From positions 1-42,956 of the forward strand of contig NZ_BLTG01000089.1 of the NCBI RefSeq assembly GCF_017312405.1: a stretch of 42,956 bases of DNA, written 5' to 3'. The DNA comes from Mycobacterium sp. PO1. Its GTDB lineage: Bacteria; Actinomycetota; Actinomycetes; Mycobacteriales; Mycobacteriaceae. This document shows positions 34,536-42,456 of this stretch, piece by piece. Numbering within the stretch: position 1 is the stretch's first letter; every line of letters starts with the position of its first letter. The position numbers were made by a program, and so were the translations under genes. A model generated the notes under the pieces. That model searched no databases and was not told the DNA's origin. It was given only the letters and a program-made list of their open reading frames with translations.

Positions 34536-35084
34536 TCAGTGCGCCAGCACCTTGATGGCGATGACGAGGAGGCCGACGGCGACGAGTGACAGAACCGTCA
34601 GAGTTTGCTGCCACCAGGGCAGCGCCGTTTTGCGGACGGCCAGCAGCGCGATTACGCCGAGCTCGATGACGAGAATCCACTTGGCGATCCACACCGCGGT
34701 GTCGGTGTCGAGCAGACCCAGGCCGGCGGTCGCCAGCGCGCCCAGCGGCAGCACGCTGGCCTCGAGGATCTGCCCGGAGGCCTGCAGCATCCGCCAGCCC
34801 TCGACCCCACGTGGGGCGTGGCCGTACACGCTCAGATGCGCGACGAAGTCCGACAGCAGGCTGGCCAGCCACAACCCGCCCATCGTCACCGCCACGTCGA
34901 GCATGCGGTCCCAGCCGCTGGTCTCGTCGCCGGTGTAGCGGGTGAGCACCGCCAGCGTCGCCAAGCAGGAGATGGCCCCGTAGAGGCGCTCGCGCAGCAT
35001 GGCCACCACATGGGTGTCGGGGACGGCCGGCTCGTCGCCGCGGGCAGCTGCCGAATCCTCGGCCCGGCCGGTGGCCTCAGTCAT
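34536..35084 (-). CDS. Membrane protein of the TetR-FUSC operon
   Basis: The 182-aa protein has an acidic N-terminus and about four membrane segments (near 35-50, 62-85, 108-125 and 133-180). I do not recognise a named family. ATG 35084 overlaps the end of the TetR gene by 8 nt, and the FUSC gene follows after 20 bp. This tight packing suggests a partner or accessory of the FUSC transporter, which is inference from context only. Confidence 0.8.
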   Translation of the reverse strand: MTEATGRAEDSAAARGDEPAVPDTHVVAMLRERLYGAISCLATLAVLTRYTGDETSGWDRMLDVAVTMGGLWLASLLSDFVAHLSVYGHAPRGVEGWRMLQASGQILEASVLPLGALATAGLGLLDTDTAVWIAKWILVIELGVIALLAVRKTALPWWQQTLTVLSLVAVGLLVIAIKVLAH

Positions 35085-35643
35085 CGGTGAGCACCGTGGC
35101 GAAACAACCGGAGTCCAGGGCGTCGAGCAACTGCTCGACGATCCACGTCAGCCCGGGCGTGTCAGCCGGCAGCAGCGTCTGCTCGTAGCCCACCAGCAGG
35201 TAGACCGCCCACGCGGCGAACAGGTGCGCCTGGCGGGGGGAGCGCAGGATCTCCAGCGCGCTGACATACAGCGCGTCGAACCGCTGCCGGTCCACGGCGG
35301 CCTGCACCGTGCGGACCTCCGGGTCGATGGCGGCCCACACCCGGATGGCGGCCTCGGCGCCGTGCGGCAACAGCAGCCCGGCCCGGATCAGCTTGTCGAT
35401 GCGCTGCCGGGCGTCCGGCTCGGCCTGCACCGCCTCGACGACTTTCACGGTCATCCCCTCCTGCCAGTGCGCCACCAGCTGCCGGGTGAAAACCGGCCAG
35501 TTGGCGAAGTAGTGATAGAAGGATCCCGTGGTGACGCCCAGTCGTTGGCACACTTCGGCCAATTTCAGTCCGCCGTAACCCAGGTCGGAAAGCACTTCCA
35601 GCCCGGTATCGAAAAATGACTCTCGCGACGCGACGCCCCCCAT
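35077..35643 (-). CDS. TetR-family regulator, first gene of the FUSC operon
   Basis: The 188-aa protein has a TetR helix-turn-helix (LEVLSDLGYGGLKLAEVCQ, then GVTTGSFYHYFANW with the SFYHYF recognition helix) and a helical ligand domain. It leads the operon with the membrane protein and the FUSC transporter, so autorepression relieved by an exported compound is the expected logic. A TATCGT element 8 nt before the ATG (35652-35657) and no Shine-Dalgarno suggest a leaderless message. It diverges from a second TetR gene across 146 bp. Confidence 0.92.
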   Translation of the reverse strand: MGGVASRESFFDTGLEVLSDLGYGGLKLAEVCQRLGVTTGSFYHYFANWPVFTRQLVAHWQEGMTVKVVEAVQAEPDARQRIDKLIRAGLLLPHGAEAAIRVWAAIDPEVRTVQAAVDRQRFDALYVSALEILRSPRQAHLFAAWAVYLLVGYEQTLLPADTPGLTWIVEQLLDALDSGCFATVLTDD

Positions 35644-35674
35644 GCGGTAGCACGATAGTTCGATGCGCTGTCAC

Positions 35675-35706
35675 GGCGCGGTGCGCGCGCCTGGCGACAC
35701 CGCGCC
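35675..35706. promoter_or_regulatory. 9-bp inverted repeat between two divergent TetR genes
   Basis: GGCGCGGTG (35675-35683) and CACCGCGCC (35698-35706) are perfect inverted copies 14 bp apart. They lie 31 bp upstream of the FUSC-operon TetR gene and 83 bp upstream of the other TetR start. Either protein could bind, or the pair could simply be a GC-rich hairpin. Confidence 0.4.
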
Positions 35707-35789
35707 GAATGTTTGCCCGATTGTCACGGTTGGGCCGCTGACAGCCACTGTGTGGCCAACTGCCAGGTGACGTGTGGCACAATTTGACC

Positions 35790-36425
35790 GTGCCGTATAC
35801 GGCTAGTCGAGGTCCAGGTCGCCCTCCCGCAGCGAAGGCTGCTGAGACGCGCGAGCGCATTGTGCGTGCTGCTCGTGAAGTTTTCAGCGAACTTGGCTAC
35901 GACGCTGCCACGTTTCAGGCCATCGCGGTCCGCGCTGACCTCACCCGTCCCGCCATCAATCACTACTTCGCCAGCAAACGAGTGCTGTGGGCCGAGGTGG
36001 TTCGGCAGACCGATGAGTCGATTGTTAGCGCGGGGATCGCGCGGGCGCAGGAGCAGACCGGGTTGATCGGGCGGCTGTCGGCGTTCCTGTCGGCGGCGAC
36101 GCAGTCCGACGTCGAGGACCGCGCCGCGGCGGCGTTCCTGGTGACCTCGGTGCTGGAGACCCAGCGGCATCCCGAGCTGGTCAGCGAGGAGCACGATCCG
36201 CTGCGGAACTCCCGCGCCTTCGTCACGTGGGCGGTCAACGATGCGATCGCCCGCGGCGAGCTCAGCGAGGACACCGATGTCGACCATCTGGTGGAGATGC
36301 TGGTCGCCGTGGTGTGGGGGATGGGTTTCTACGCCGGGTTCGTCGGCGATCGCTCGGCGCTCGGCGCGGTGGTGCACAAGCTCGAACTGCTGCTGGCCAA
36401 CAAACTCTGGAACCTCAGCGAGTAG
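35790..36425 (+). CDS. TetR-family transcriptional regulator (Rv0144-like)
   Basis: The 211-aa protein has a basic N-terminus (GPGRPPAAKAAETRERIV), the TetR helix-turn-helix (FSELGYDAATFQAIAVRADL, TRPAINHYFASKRVLW) and a helical C-terminal domain. Its place before a methyltransferase, an aldehyde dehydrogenase and an SDR matches M. tuberculosis Rv0144 as I remember it. GTG 35790 is preferred over GTG 35772 because it gives the normal lead into the GPGRPP segment. The palindrome GCCGTATACGGC (35792-35803) overlaps its first codons. Confidence 0.9.
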   Translation: MPYTASRGPGRPPAAKAAETRERIVRAAREVFSELGYDAATFQAIAVRADLTRPAINHYFASKRVLWAEVVRQTDESIVSAGIARAQEQTGLIGRLSAFLSAATQSDVEDRAAAAFLVTSVLETQRHPELVSEEHDPLRNSRAFVTWAVNDAIARGELSEDTDVDHLVEMLVAVVWGMGFYAGFVGDRSALGAVVHKLELLLANKLWNLSE

Positions 36426-36559
36426 TTCCTCACATTCTCGGGTCCCACCCGGGCCGCCATGTTCTGACGTGGATCGCTGTGGTGTGCAGCACACCCGCGG
36501 GCCCCACGTCACTCTGTTAGATAGACTCGCGAAGTAATTCTTCTCGAGACGGAGCTGTC

Positions 36560-37492
36560 ATGAGTTCACTGCGCACCGACAACGACACCTGGGACATCGC
36601 CTCCAGCGTCGGCGCGACCGCCGTCATGGTCGCCGCCGCGCGTGCCGCCGAAACAGCGCGCGACGACGCCCTGATCAACGACCCCTACGCCAAGATCCTG
36701 ATCGCCGACGCCGGCACGGGGGCCTGGGAGTACATGCTCGACGACGACTTCATCGCCAAGGTCGCCGAGGCCGACGCCGAGCTGGCGCCGCTGTTCGAGC
36801 ACATGGGCAACTACCAGGCGGTGCGCACCCTCTTCTTCGACGACTTCTTCGCCCGCGCGCTCGAGGCCGGCATCCGCCAGGTCGTCATCCTGGCCGCGGG
36901 CCTGGACTCCCGCGCCTTCCGGCTTCCGTGGCCGGCCGGCACCACGGTGTACGAGATCGACCAGCCCAAGGTGCTCGAGTACAAATCCGCCACACTGGCC
37001 GCGCACCGCGTCCAGCCCAGCGCCGACCGCCGGGAAGTGCCCATCGATCTGCGCCAGGACTGGCCCGCCGCCCTGTGCGCCGCCGGTTTCGACCCCGCAG
37101 CGCCCACCGCCTGGCTGGCCGAGGGACTGCTGATGTATCTGCCCGCAGACGCCCAGGACCGGCTGTTCGCCCAGGTCACCGAGCTGAGTGCGCCGGGTAG
37201 CCGGGTCGCCGCCGAATCCATGGGCATGCACGCCCAGGACCGCCGTGAGCGGATGCGGGAACGGTTCGCCGCGCTCACCGCGCAGTTCGGCATGGACGAG
37301 CCGATGGACATCGCCGAACTGACCTACGAGGACCCGGACCGCGCCGAGGTGGCCGACTGGCTGTCGGCGCACGGCTGGCGCGCGCAGCGGGTCGAGTCGA
37401 AAGACGAGATGCGTCGCCTGGGCCGGCTCGTCGAGATCGTCGATGCGGACGAGGATTCGTTCTCGGCGTTCACCACCGCCGAGCGGGTCTGA
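36560..37492 (+). CDS. Mycobacterium-type SAM-dependent methyltransferase
   Basis: The 310-aa protein belongs to the mycobacterial leucine-carboxyl-methyltransferase-like family (TIGR00027 type): WDIASSVGATAVMVAAARA at the N-terminus, the SAM motif VVILAAGLDSRAFRL (about 110-125), the acidic YEIDQPKVLEYK loop and WLAEGLLMYLP. The methyl acceptor is unknown for nearly all members. M. tuberculosis has two copies at this place (Rv0145, Rv0146); only one is found here. ATG 36560 follows GGAG by 6 nt. Confidence 0.93.
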   Translation: MSSLRTDNDTWDIASSVGATAVMVAAARAAETARDDALINDPYAKILIADAGTGAWEYMLDDDFIAKVAEADAELAPLFEHMGNYQAVRTLFFDDFFARALEAGIRQVVILAAGLDSRAFRLPWPAGTTVYEIDQPKVLEYKSATLAAHRVQPSADRREVPIDLRQDWPAALCAAGFDPAAPTAWLAEGLLMYLPADAQDRLFAQVTELSAPGSRVAAESMGMHAQDRRERMRERFAALTAQFGMDEPMDIAELTYEDPDRAEVADWLSAHGWRAQRVESKDEMRRLGRLVEIVDADEDSFSAFTTAERV

Positions 37493-37555
37493 CCTCCGCT
37501 TCAGGCCACGATTACCCCCGTCGGGGGTCGCATCCCGCCCCATCGGGCGCTGTTC

Positions 37556-37573
37556 ACCAACCGGGTGGTTGGT
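37556..37573. promoter_or_regulatory. Operator palindrome ACCAACC-N4-GGTTGGT before the aldehyde dehydrogenase gene
   Basis: Two perfect 7-bp arms flank GGGT. The palindrome directly precedes a TAGGAT -10 element (37574-37579), so bound protein would block the promoter. The form is typical of TetR-family operators; the TetR regulator at the head of this gene run is one candidate. Confidence 0.6.
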
Positions 37574-37609
37574 TAGGATTCGGGTATTCCACAGGCCAGG
37601 AGGACCACC

Positions 37610-39019
37610 ATGACCACCGAATCCGTCGCGCCCGTCGAGGTGAGTAGCACGACGACCGACATTCCGGCAACGGTGCGCCGCCTGCGGCAGACGTTCGCCA
37701 CCGGGCGCACCCGCAGCGTCGAATGGCGTAAGGGCCAGCTGCGCGCGCTGGAGCGGCTGATGACCGAGAACGAGACGGCGATCGCCGACGCGCTCGACAA
37801 GGACCTCGGCCGTTCGCCGTTCGAGGCCTGGCTGGCCGACGTGGCCAGCACCGCCGGGGAGGCCGCCTTCGCGGCCAAGAACGTCGGCAAGTGGATGAAG
37901 CGCCGACACCGGCTGCTCGAGATGTCCCAGCTGCCCGGCCGGGGCTGGGTGGAACACGAACCGTACGGCACCGTGCTGATCATCGGCGCCTGGAACTTCC
38001 CGTTCGCGCTCACCCTCGGCCCGGCCGTCGGGGCGATCGCCGCCGGCAACACCGTGGTGCTCAAGCCCTCCGAGGTTGCGCCGGCATCCGCGGCGTTGAT
38101 GGCCGAGCTGGTGCCGCGCTACCTCGACAAGGACGCCATCGCCGTCATCGAGGGTGACGGTGCGGTCAGCCAGGAGCTCATCGCCCAAGGCTTCGACCAC
38201 CTGCTGTTCACCGGCGGCACCGAGATCGGCCGCAAGGTCTACGAGGGCGCCGCGGCGCACCTGACCCCGGTGACGCTGGAGCTCGGCGGCAAGAGCCCGG
38301 TGATCGTGTCCGCCGACGCCGACGTCGAGGTCGCCGCCAAGCGCATCGCCTGGACCAAGCTGATCAACTCCGGGCAGATCTGCATCGCCCCGGACTACGT
38401 CATCGCCGAGGCGCCCATCCGCGATCAGCTGGTCGACCGGATCCGCGCGGCTGTAGAGGAATTCGAGGCCGGCAACGCCGCGGGCAAGAAGATCGTCAAC
38501 GAACGCCACTTCAACCGGCTGACCACCGCGCTGGCCGCCACCAAGGGCCAGATCGCCGTCGGCGGCGGCTCCGATCCCACGGGGCTGAAGATCCAGCCCA
38601 CGGTGGTGGTGGACCCGGACCCGGCCGAACCGCTGATGACCGACGAGATCTTCGGCCCCATCCTGCCGATCGTGACCGTGCAATCCCTCACCGAGGCAAT
38701 CGATTTCGTCAACGCCCGGCCCAAGCCGCTGGCGGCCTACCTGTTCACCAAGACCAAGGCGGTGCGCGAGCGCGTGATCAGGGAGGTGCCCGCAGGCGGC
38801 ATGGTCATCAACCACCTGCTGTTCCACTTCGCCACCCACAAGCTGCCGTTCGGCGGTGTGGGGCCGTCCGGCCTGGGCGCCTACCACGGCAAGTTCGGGT
38901 TCGAGGAGTTCAGCCACCGCAAGTCGGTCATGACCAAACCAACCCGACCCGACATCGCCGCCTTCATCTACCCCCCGTATACAGAGAAGGCGTGGAAGCT
39001 GGCGCGCAAGCTCTTCTGA
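37610..39019 (+). CDS. NAD(P)-dependent aldehyde dehydrogenase (class 3-like, Rv0147-type)
   Basis: The 469-aa protein has the ALDH marks: the cofactor loop IGAWNFPFAL, the general base Glu224 in TLELGGKSP, and the catalytic Cys258 in NSGQICIAPDY. The short length and the long C-terminal tail (YPPYTEKAWKLARKLF) fit class 3 enzymes that oxidise medium- and long-chain fatty aldehydes. It lies 36 bp before the SDR gene, as Rv0147 does before Rv0148. ATG 37610 has AGGAGG 7 nt upstream. Confidence 0.93.
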   Translation: MTTESVAPVEVSSTTTDIPATVRRLRQTFATGRTRSVEWRKGQLRALERLMTENETAIADALDKDLGRSPFEAWLADVASTAGEAAFAAKNVGKWMKRRHRLLEMSQLPGRGWVEHEPYGTVLIIGAWNFPFALTLGPAVGAIAAGNTVVLKPSEVAPASAALMAELVPRYLDKDAIAVIEGDGAVSQELIAQGFDHLLFTGGTEIGRKVYEGAAAHLTPVTLELGGKSPVIVSADADVEVAAKRIAWTKLINSGQICIAPDYVIAEAPIRDQLVDRIRAAVEEFEAGNAAGKKIVNERHFNRLTTALAATKGQIAVGGGSDPTGLKIQPTVVVDPDPAEPLMTDEIFGPILPIVTVQSLTEAIDFVNARPKPLAAYLFTKTKAVRERVIREVPAGGMVINHLLFHFATHKLPFGGVGPSGLGAYHGKFGFEEFSHRKSVMTKPTRPDIAAFIYPPYTEKAWKLARKLF

Positions 39020-39055
39020 CCGCGCCGGTTCGGACCCTTTCAGAGAGGAAGATCA

Positions 39056-39919
39056 GTGCCAGGAGTGCAGGATCGTGTCATCGTCGTCACGGGCGCCGGC
39101 GGCGGGCTGGGGCGTGAGTACGCGCTGACGCTCGCCAAGGAGGGCGCCAGCGTCGTCGTCAACGACCTCGGTGGCGCGCGCGACGGCACGGGCGCCGGCC
39201 ACAACATGGCCGACGAGGTGGTCAAGGAGATCAAGGACGCGGGCGGTCGGGCGGTCGCGAACTACGACTCCGTCGCCGAGCCCGAGGGTGCGGAGAACAT
39301 CATCAAGACCGCCGTCGACGAGTTCGGCAAGGTCGACGGTGTGGTGAGCAACGCCGGCATCCTGCGCGACGGCACCTTCCACAAAATGGAGTTCGCCAAT
39401 TGGGACGCGGTGCTCAAAGTGCACCTGTACGGCGGGTACAACGTGATCCGTGCTGCGTGGCCGCACTTCCGCGAGAACGGTTTCGGCCGCGTCGTGGTCG
39501 CCACCTCGACCAGCGGGCTGTTCGGCAACTTCGGGCAGGCCAACTACGGCGCCGCCAAGCTCGGCCTGGTCGGGCTGATCAACACGCTGGCCCAGGAAGG
39601 CGCCAAGTACAACATCAAGGCCAACGCCGTCGCCCCGATCGCGGCCACCCGCATGACGCAGGACATCCTGCCGCCCGAGGTGTTCGAGAAGCTCACTCCC
39701 GAGTACGTCGCTCCGGTGGTGGCCTACCTGTGCACCGAGGAGATGCCCGAGACGGCGTCGGTGTTCATCGTCGGCGGCGGCAAGGTCCAGCGGGTCGCGC
39801 TGTTCCAGAACAGCGGTGTCACGTTCACCGAGGTGCCGTCGGTGGACGACATCGCCAGGCGGTGGGACGAGATCGCCGACCTGTCGGCGGCCGAACGCGC
39901 CACCTTCAGCCTGGGCTGA
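39056..39919 (+). CDS. Short-chain dehydrogenase (Rv0148-like, 17-beta-HSD4 type)
   Basis: The 287-aa protein matches my memory of M. tuberculosis Rv0148 over nearly its whole length, starting PGVQDRVIVVTGAGGGLGRE. It has the TGxxxGxG cofactor motif (12-19), NAG at 99-101, the catalytic Ser near 151-153 and Tyr164-x3-Lys168. Its closest well-known relatives are the dehydrogenase domains of peroxisomal multifunctional enzyme type 2, so a 3-hydroxyacyl substrate is likely. GTG 39056 follows GAGAGGAAG by 4-5 nt. The next gene starts 7 nt after its stop. Confidence 0.93.
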   Translation: MPGVQDRVIVVTGAGGGLGREYALTLAKEGASVVVNDLGGARDGTGAGHNMADEVVKEIKDAGGRAVANYDSVAEPEGAENIIKTAVDEFGKVDGVVSNAGILRDGTFHKMEFANWDAVLKVHLYGGYNVIRAAWPHFRENGFGRVVVATSTSGLFGNFGQANYGAAKLGLVGLINTLAQEGAKYNIKANAVAPIAATRMTQDILPPEVFEKLTPEYVAPVVAYLCTEEMPETASVFIVGGGKVQRVALFQNSGVTFTEVPSVDDIARRWDEIADLSAAERATFSLG

Positions 39920-39926
39920 TACCTGC

Positions 39927-40889
39927 ATGAAAGCGCTTGTCGCGCAGGAGCTGTCAGGGCCGACCGGGTTGGTCTACACCGATGTCCCGGATCCGGCGAA
40001 CCCGGACCAGGTGGTCATCGACGTCGGTGCCGCCGGCGTGTGCTTCCCGGACCTGCTGCTCCTGCGCGGTGAGTACCAGATGCGCCTCGACCCACCCTTC
40101 GTTCCCGGCATGGAGGTCGCCGGCGTGGTGCGGTCCGCCCCGCAGAGTTCCGGTTTCACGGCCGGGCAACGGGTTTCGGCGTTCACGATGCTCGGCGGCT
40201 ACGCCGAGCAGGTCGGCGTCGCGCCAGATGCGGTGGTGCCCACACCGGCCGACATCGACGACGCATCGGCCGCCTCGCTGCTGGGCAACTACTACACCAT
40301 GCAGTTCGCCCTGCAGCGCCGCGGCGCGCTGCACCCCGGCGAGACGGTGCTGGTGCTCGGCTCCGCCGGCGGGGTCGGCACCGCCGCAGTGCAGATCGCC
40401 AAAGCCATGGGCGCCACCGTCATCGCGATGGTGCACCGGCCCGGGGCCGTCGAGTTCGTGGAGTCACTCGGCGCTGACGCGGTGCTGCCGCTGACCGACG
40501 GGTGGCGCGACGCGGTCCTGGCCCACACCGGCGGACGCGGGGTGGACATGGTCGTCGACCCCGTCGGAGGTCCGGCCTTCGACGACGCGATCCGGGTGCT
40601 GGCCACCGAGGGCCGACTGCTGGTCATCGGATTTGCGGCCGGCGGCATCCCCACCGTCAAGGTCAACCGGCTGCTGCTGCGCAACGTCGGGGTCCTCGGC
40701 GTCGGATGGGGAGAGTTCGTCAACCGCACTCCGGGCGCGCAGGCTGAGGTCGGCGCGGCGCTCGGGGCGCTCGTCGAGGCCGGGCTGCGCCCCCCGCCGC
40801 CGGTGCGGTGGCCCCTGGCCGAGGGGGCGGCGGCGCTGCAGCGGCTGGCCGACGGCGACGTGCACGGAAAGCTGGTGCTGCAGCCGTGA
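39927..40889 (+). CDS. Zinc-free quinone oxidoreductase (MDR superfamily, Rv0149-like)
   Basis: The 320-aa protein has a GroES-like N-terminal domain (GVCFPDLLLLRGEYQ, PFVPGMEVAGVV) and a Rossmann domain with LVLGSAGGVGTAAVQIAKAMG. The zinc-binding Cys/His residues of alcohol dehydrogenases are absent, as in quinone oxidoreductases that use NADPH. The order after the Rv0148-type gene matches Rv0149. ATG 39927 is preferred; an earlier in-frame start lies inside the SDR gene. Its stop falls in a 23-bp tandem repeat. Confidence 0.92.
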   Translation: MKALVAQELSGPTGLVYTDVPDPANPDQVVIDVGAAGVCFPDLLLLRGEYQMRLDPPFVPGMEVAGVVRSAPQSSGFTAGQRVSAFTMLGGYAEQVGVAPDAVVPTPADIDDASAASLLGNYYTMQFALQRRGALHPGETVLVLGSAGGVGTAAVQIAKAMGATVIAMVHRPGAVEFVESLGADAVLPLTDGWRDAVLAHTGGRGVDMVVDPVGGPAFDDAIRVLATEGRLLVIGFAAGGIPTVKVNRLLLRNVGVLGVGWGEFVNRTPGAQAEVGAALGALVEAGLRPPPPVRWPLAEGAAALQRLADGDVHGKLVLQP

Positions 40890-40980
40890 CCAGCCCTCAG
40901 GTTCTGCCGTGACGAGCCGCAAGGTTCTGCCGTGACGAGCCGCCCTCTGGTGCAGCCGTGACCAGTCCCCAGGTGCTCGC
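40886..40980. repeat. Tandem repeat of 23-26 bp spanning the stop/start junction
   Basis: GTGAC-initiated units begin at 40886, 40909, 40932 and 40958. Consecutive units share most bases (GTGACSAGYCS...AGGTKCT). The last unit is the start region of the HAD gene, and the first overlaps the stop of the quinone oxidoreductase. The unit has apparently been copied backwards from the HAD start region. Confidence 0.65.
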
Positions 40981-41674
40981 CTTCGATGTGTTCGGCACCG
41001 TCGTCGACTGGCACTCCAGCGTCACCCGCGAACTGACGGCGTTCGGTGAGCGCCACGGTGTGCACGCCGACTGGGCCCGCTTCGCCACCGACTGGCGGGC
41101 GGGTTACGTGCCGGCGATGGACCGGGTCCGCCACGGCGAGCGGCCCTGGACCCGGCTGGACACGCTGCACCGCGAACGGCTGCTCGAGCTGCTCGACTCG
41201 GCCGGCATCAGCGCCGGGGATGCCGACATCGACCACCTCAACCGGGCGTGGCACCGCCTCGATCCGTGGCCCGACTCGGTCGCCGGACTGGCCAGGCTCA
41301 AGGAGCGGTTCGTGCTCACCACGCTGTCCAACGGCAACGTCTCGCTGCTGACCGACATGGCCAAGCACGCCCGCCTGCCGTGGGACTGCGTGCTGTCGGC
41401 CGAGCTCTTCGGCCACTACAAGCCCGATCCCGAGGTCTACCTCGGTTGCGCCGACCTGCTCGACGTGTCGCCCGGCGAGGTCATGCTCGTCGCGGCGCAC
41501 CCCGCCGACCTGCGCGCCGCCCGCGCCGCCGGGCTGCGCACCGGGTTCGTCTACCGCCCCGCCGAGCAGGGCCCAGGCCGCACCGCGCGACGGCCCCCCG
41601 ACGGCGAATTCGACGTGCACGCAGAGGATTTCCTCGACCTCGCCGACCAGCTGGGCTGTCCGCCCGGCGGGTAG
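40958..41674 (+). CDS. HAD-superfamily type II haloacid dehalogenase-like hydrolase
   Basis: The 238-aa protein has the HAD motifs in order: the nucleophile Asp10 in LAFDVFGTVVDW, motif II TTLSNGN (Thr/Ser with Asn), and motif III GHYKPDPEVY with the Lys, then a final Ala/His-rich loop VAAHPADL where acidic residues are expected. The form with FDVFGT and SNGN matches type II (S)-2-haloacid dehalogenases, but substrates vary. The start at GTG 40958 is the last of four near-identical GTG units and has only a weak purine stretch upstream. Confidence 0.9.
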   Translation: MTSPQVLAFDVFGTVVDWHSSVTRELTAFGERHGVHADWARFATDWRAGYVPAMDRVRHGERPWTRLDTLHRERLLELLDSAGISAGDADIDHLNRAWHRLDPWPDSVAGLARLKERFVLTTLSNGNVSLLTDMAKHARLPWDCVLSAELFGHYKPDPEVYLGCADLLDVSPGEVMLVAAHPADLRAARAAGLRTGFVYRPAEQGPGRTARRPPDGEFDVHAEDFLDLADQLGCPPGG

Positions 41675-41677
41675 CGT
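41672..41677 (+). promoter_or_regulatory. Predicted -10 element of the second methyltransferase (leaderless)
   Basis: TAGCGT includes the stop codon of the HAD gene and ends 7 nt before GTG 41685. There is no Shine-Dalgarno sequence. Confidence 0.5.
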
Positions 41678-41684
41678 GGACGGT

Positions 41685-42416
41685 GTGACTGCGACACTCC
41701 CGCCCGCGCTGGCCGCGGCGCAGAAGCTGCTGACCGACCCGCCCGCCGACCTGGACGTCAGCCGCGGCTACCTGGACCTGCTGGGCGCCCAGATCAGTGA
41801 CGTACCCGAGAACACCGGCCTGATCCAGGCGCTGTGGGCGTCGCCGATCGGGTCGCTGCTCTACGACAACGCCCAGACCGTCGCGCGCCGTCTCCTGACC
41901 GCCTGGCAGCAGCCCACCGAATGGCTCGATCTGCCGGCCGGCGGCATCGCCCTCGACGTCGGCTGCGGGCCCGGCAACGTCACCGCCGCGCTCGGTCGCG
42001 CCGTCGGGCCCGACGGGCTGGCGCTGGGCGTGGACATCTCTGAACCGATGCTGGCCCGCGCGGCGGCCGCCGAGGCCGGACCCAACGTCGGATTCCTGCG
42101 GGCGGACGCGCAACGGTTACCGCTGCGCGACGCATCGGTCGATGCCGTGACGTCGATCGCGATGTTGCAGCTGATCCCGGATCCGGCCACCGCGATCGCC
42201 GAGATGGTGCGGGTGCTGCGGCCGGGACGGCGCATCGCGGTGATGGTGCCCACCGCGGGGCGTGCCGCCAGCCTGATCCGGCTGCTGCCCAACGGCGGCG
42301 CCCACGCGTTCGGAGACGACGAACTCGCCGACATCTTCGAAAGCCTGGGACTGAGCAGCGTGCGCGCCAAGAACACCGGCACCATCCAGTGGGTGCGCGG
42401 CGTCAAGGCCGCATGA
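41685..42416 (+). CDS. Class I SAM-dependent methyltransferase
   Basis: The 243-aa protein has the SAM-binding motif I ALDVGCGPGNVTAALG (about 87-102), an acidic motif GVDISEPMLARA, and the later VTSIAMLQLIPDP and EMVRVLRPGRRIAVM blocks of the Methyltransf_11 fold. The acceptor is unknown; the family includes quinone and small-molecule methyltransferases. GTG 41685 is chosen over GTG 41676 because it sits 7 nt after the TAGCGT element. Confidence 0.88.
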   Translation: MTATLPPALAAAQKLLTDPPADLDVSRGYLDLLGAQISDVPENTGLIQALWASPIGSLLYDNAQTVARRLLTAWQQPTEWLDLPAGGIALDVGCGPGNVTAALGRAVGPDGLALGVDISEPMLARAAAAEAGPNVGFLRADAQRLPLRDASVDAVTSIAMLQLIPDPATAIAEMVRVLRPGRRIAVMVPTAGRAASLIRLLPNGGAHAFGDDELADIFESLGLSSVRAKNTGTIQWVRGVKAA

Positions 42417-42443
42417 CCCACCGCCGCCGCCCGGCTGAGCCAG

Positions 42444-42449
42444 TAGGCT
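42444..42449 (+). promoter_or_regulatory. Predicted -10 element of the DUF456 gene (leaderless)
   Basis: TAGGCT ends 7 nt before GTG 42457, and no ribosome binding site is present. The intergenic gap is only 40 bp. Confidence 0.5.
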
Positions 42450-42456
42450 CGCGGCC

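Noticed and set aside
32567..34555. A 662-codon frame antisense to the FUSC gene
   Set aside because: Low-complexity Gly/Arg/His composition, no start signal, and the opposite strand codes for a real membrane protein.
36566..38917. A 783-codon minus-strand frame across the methyltransferase and aldehyde dehydrogenase genes
   Set aside because: It covers two clear genes on the opposite strand and has no recognisable motif.
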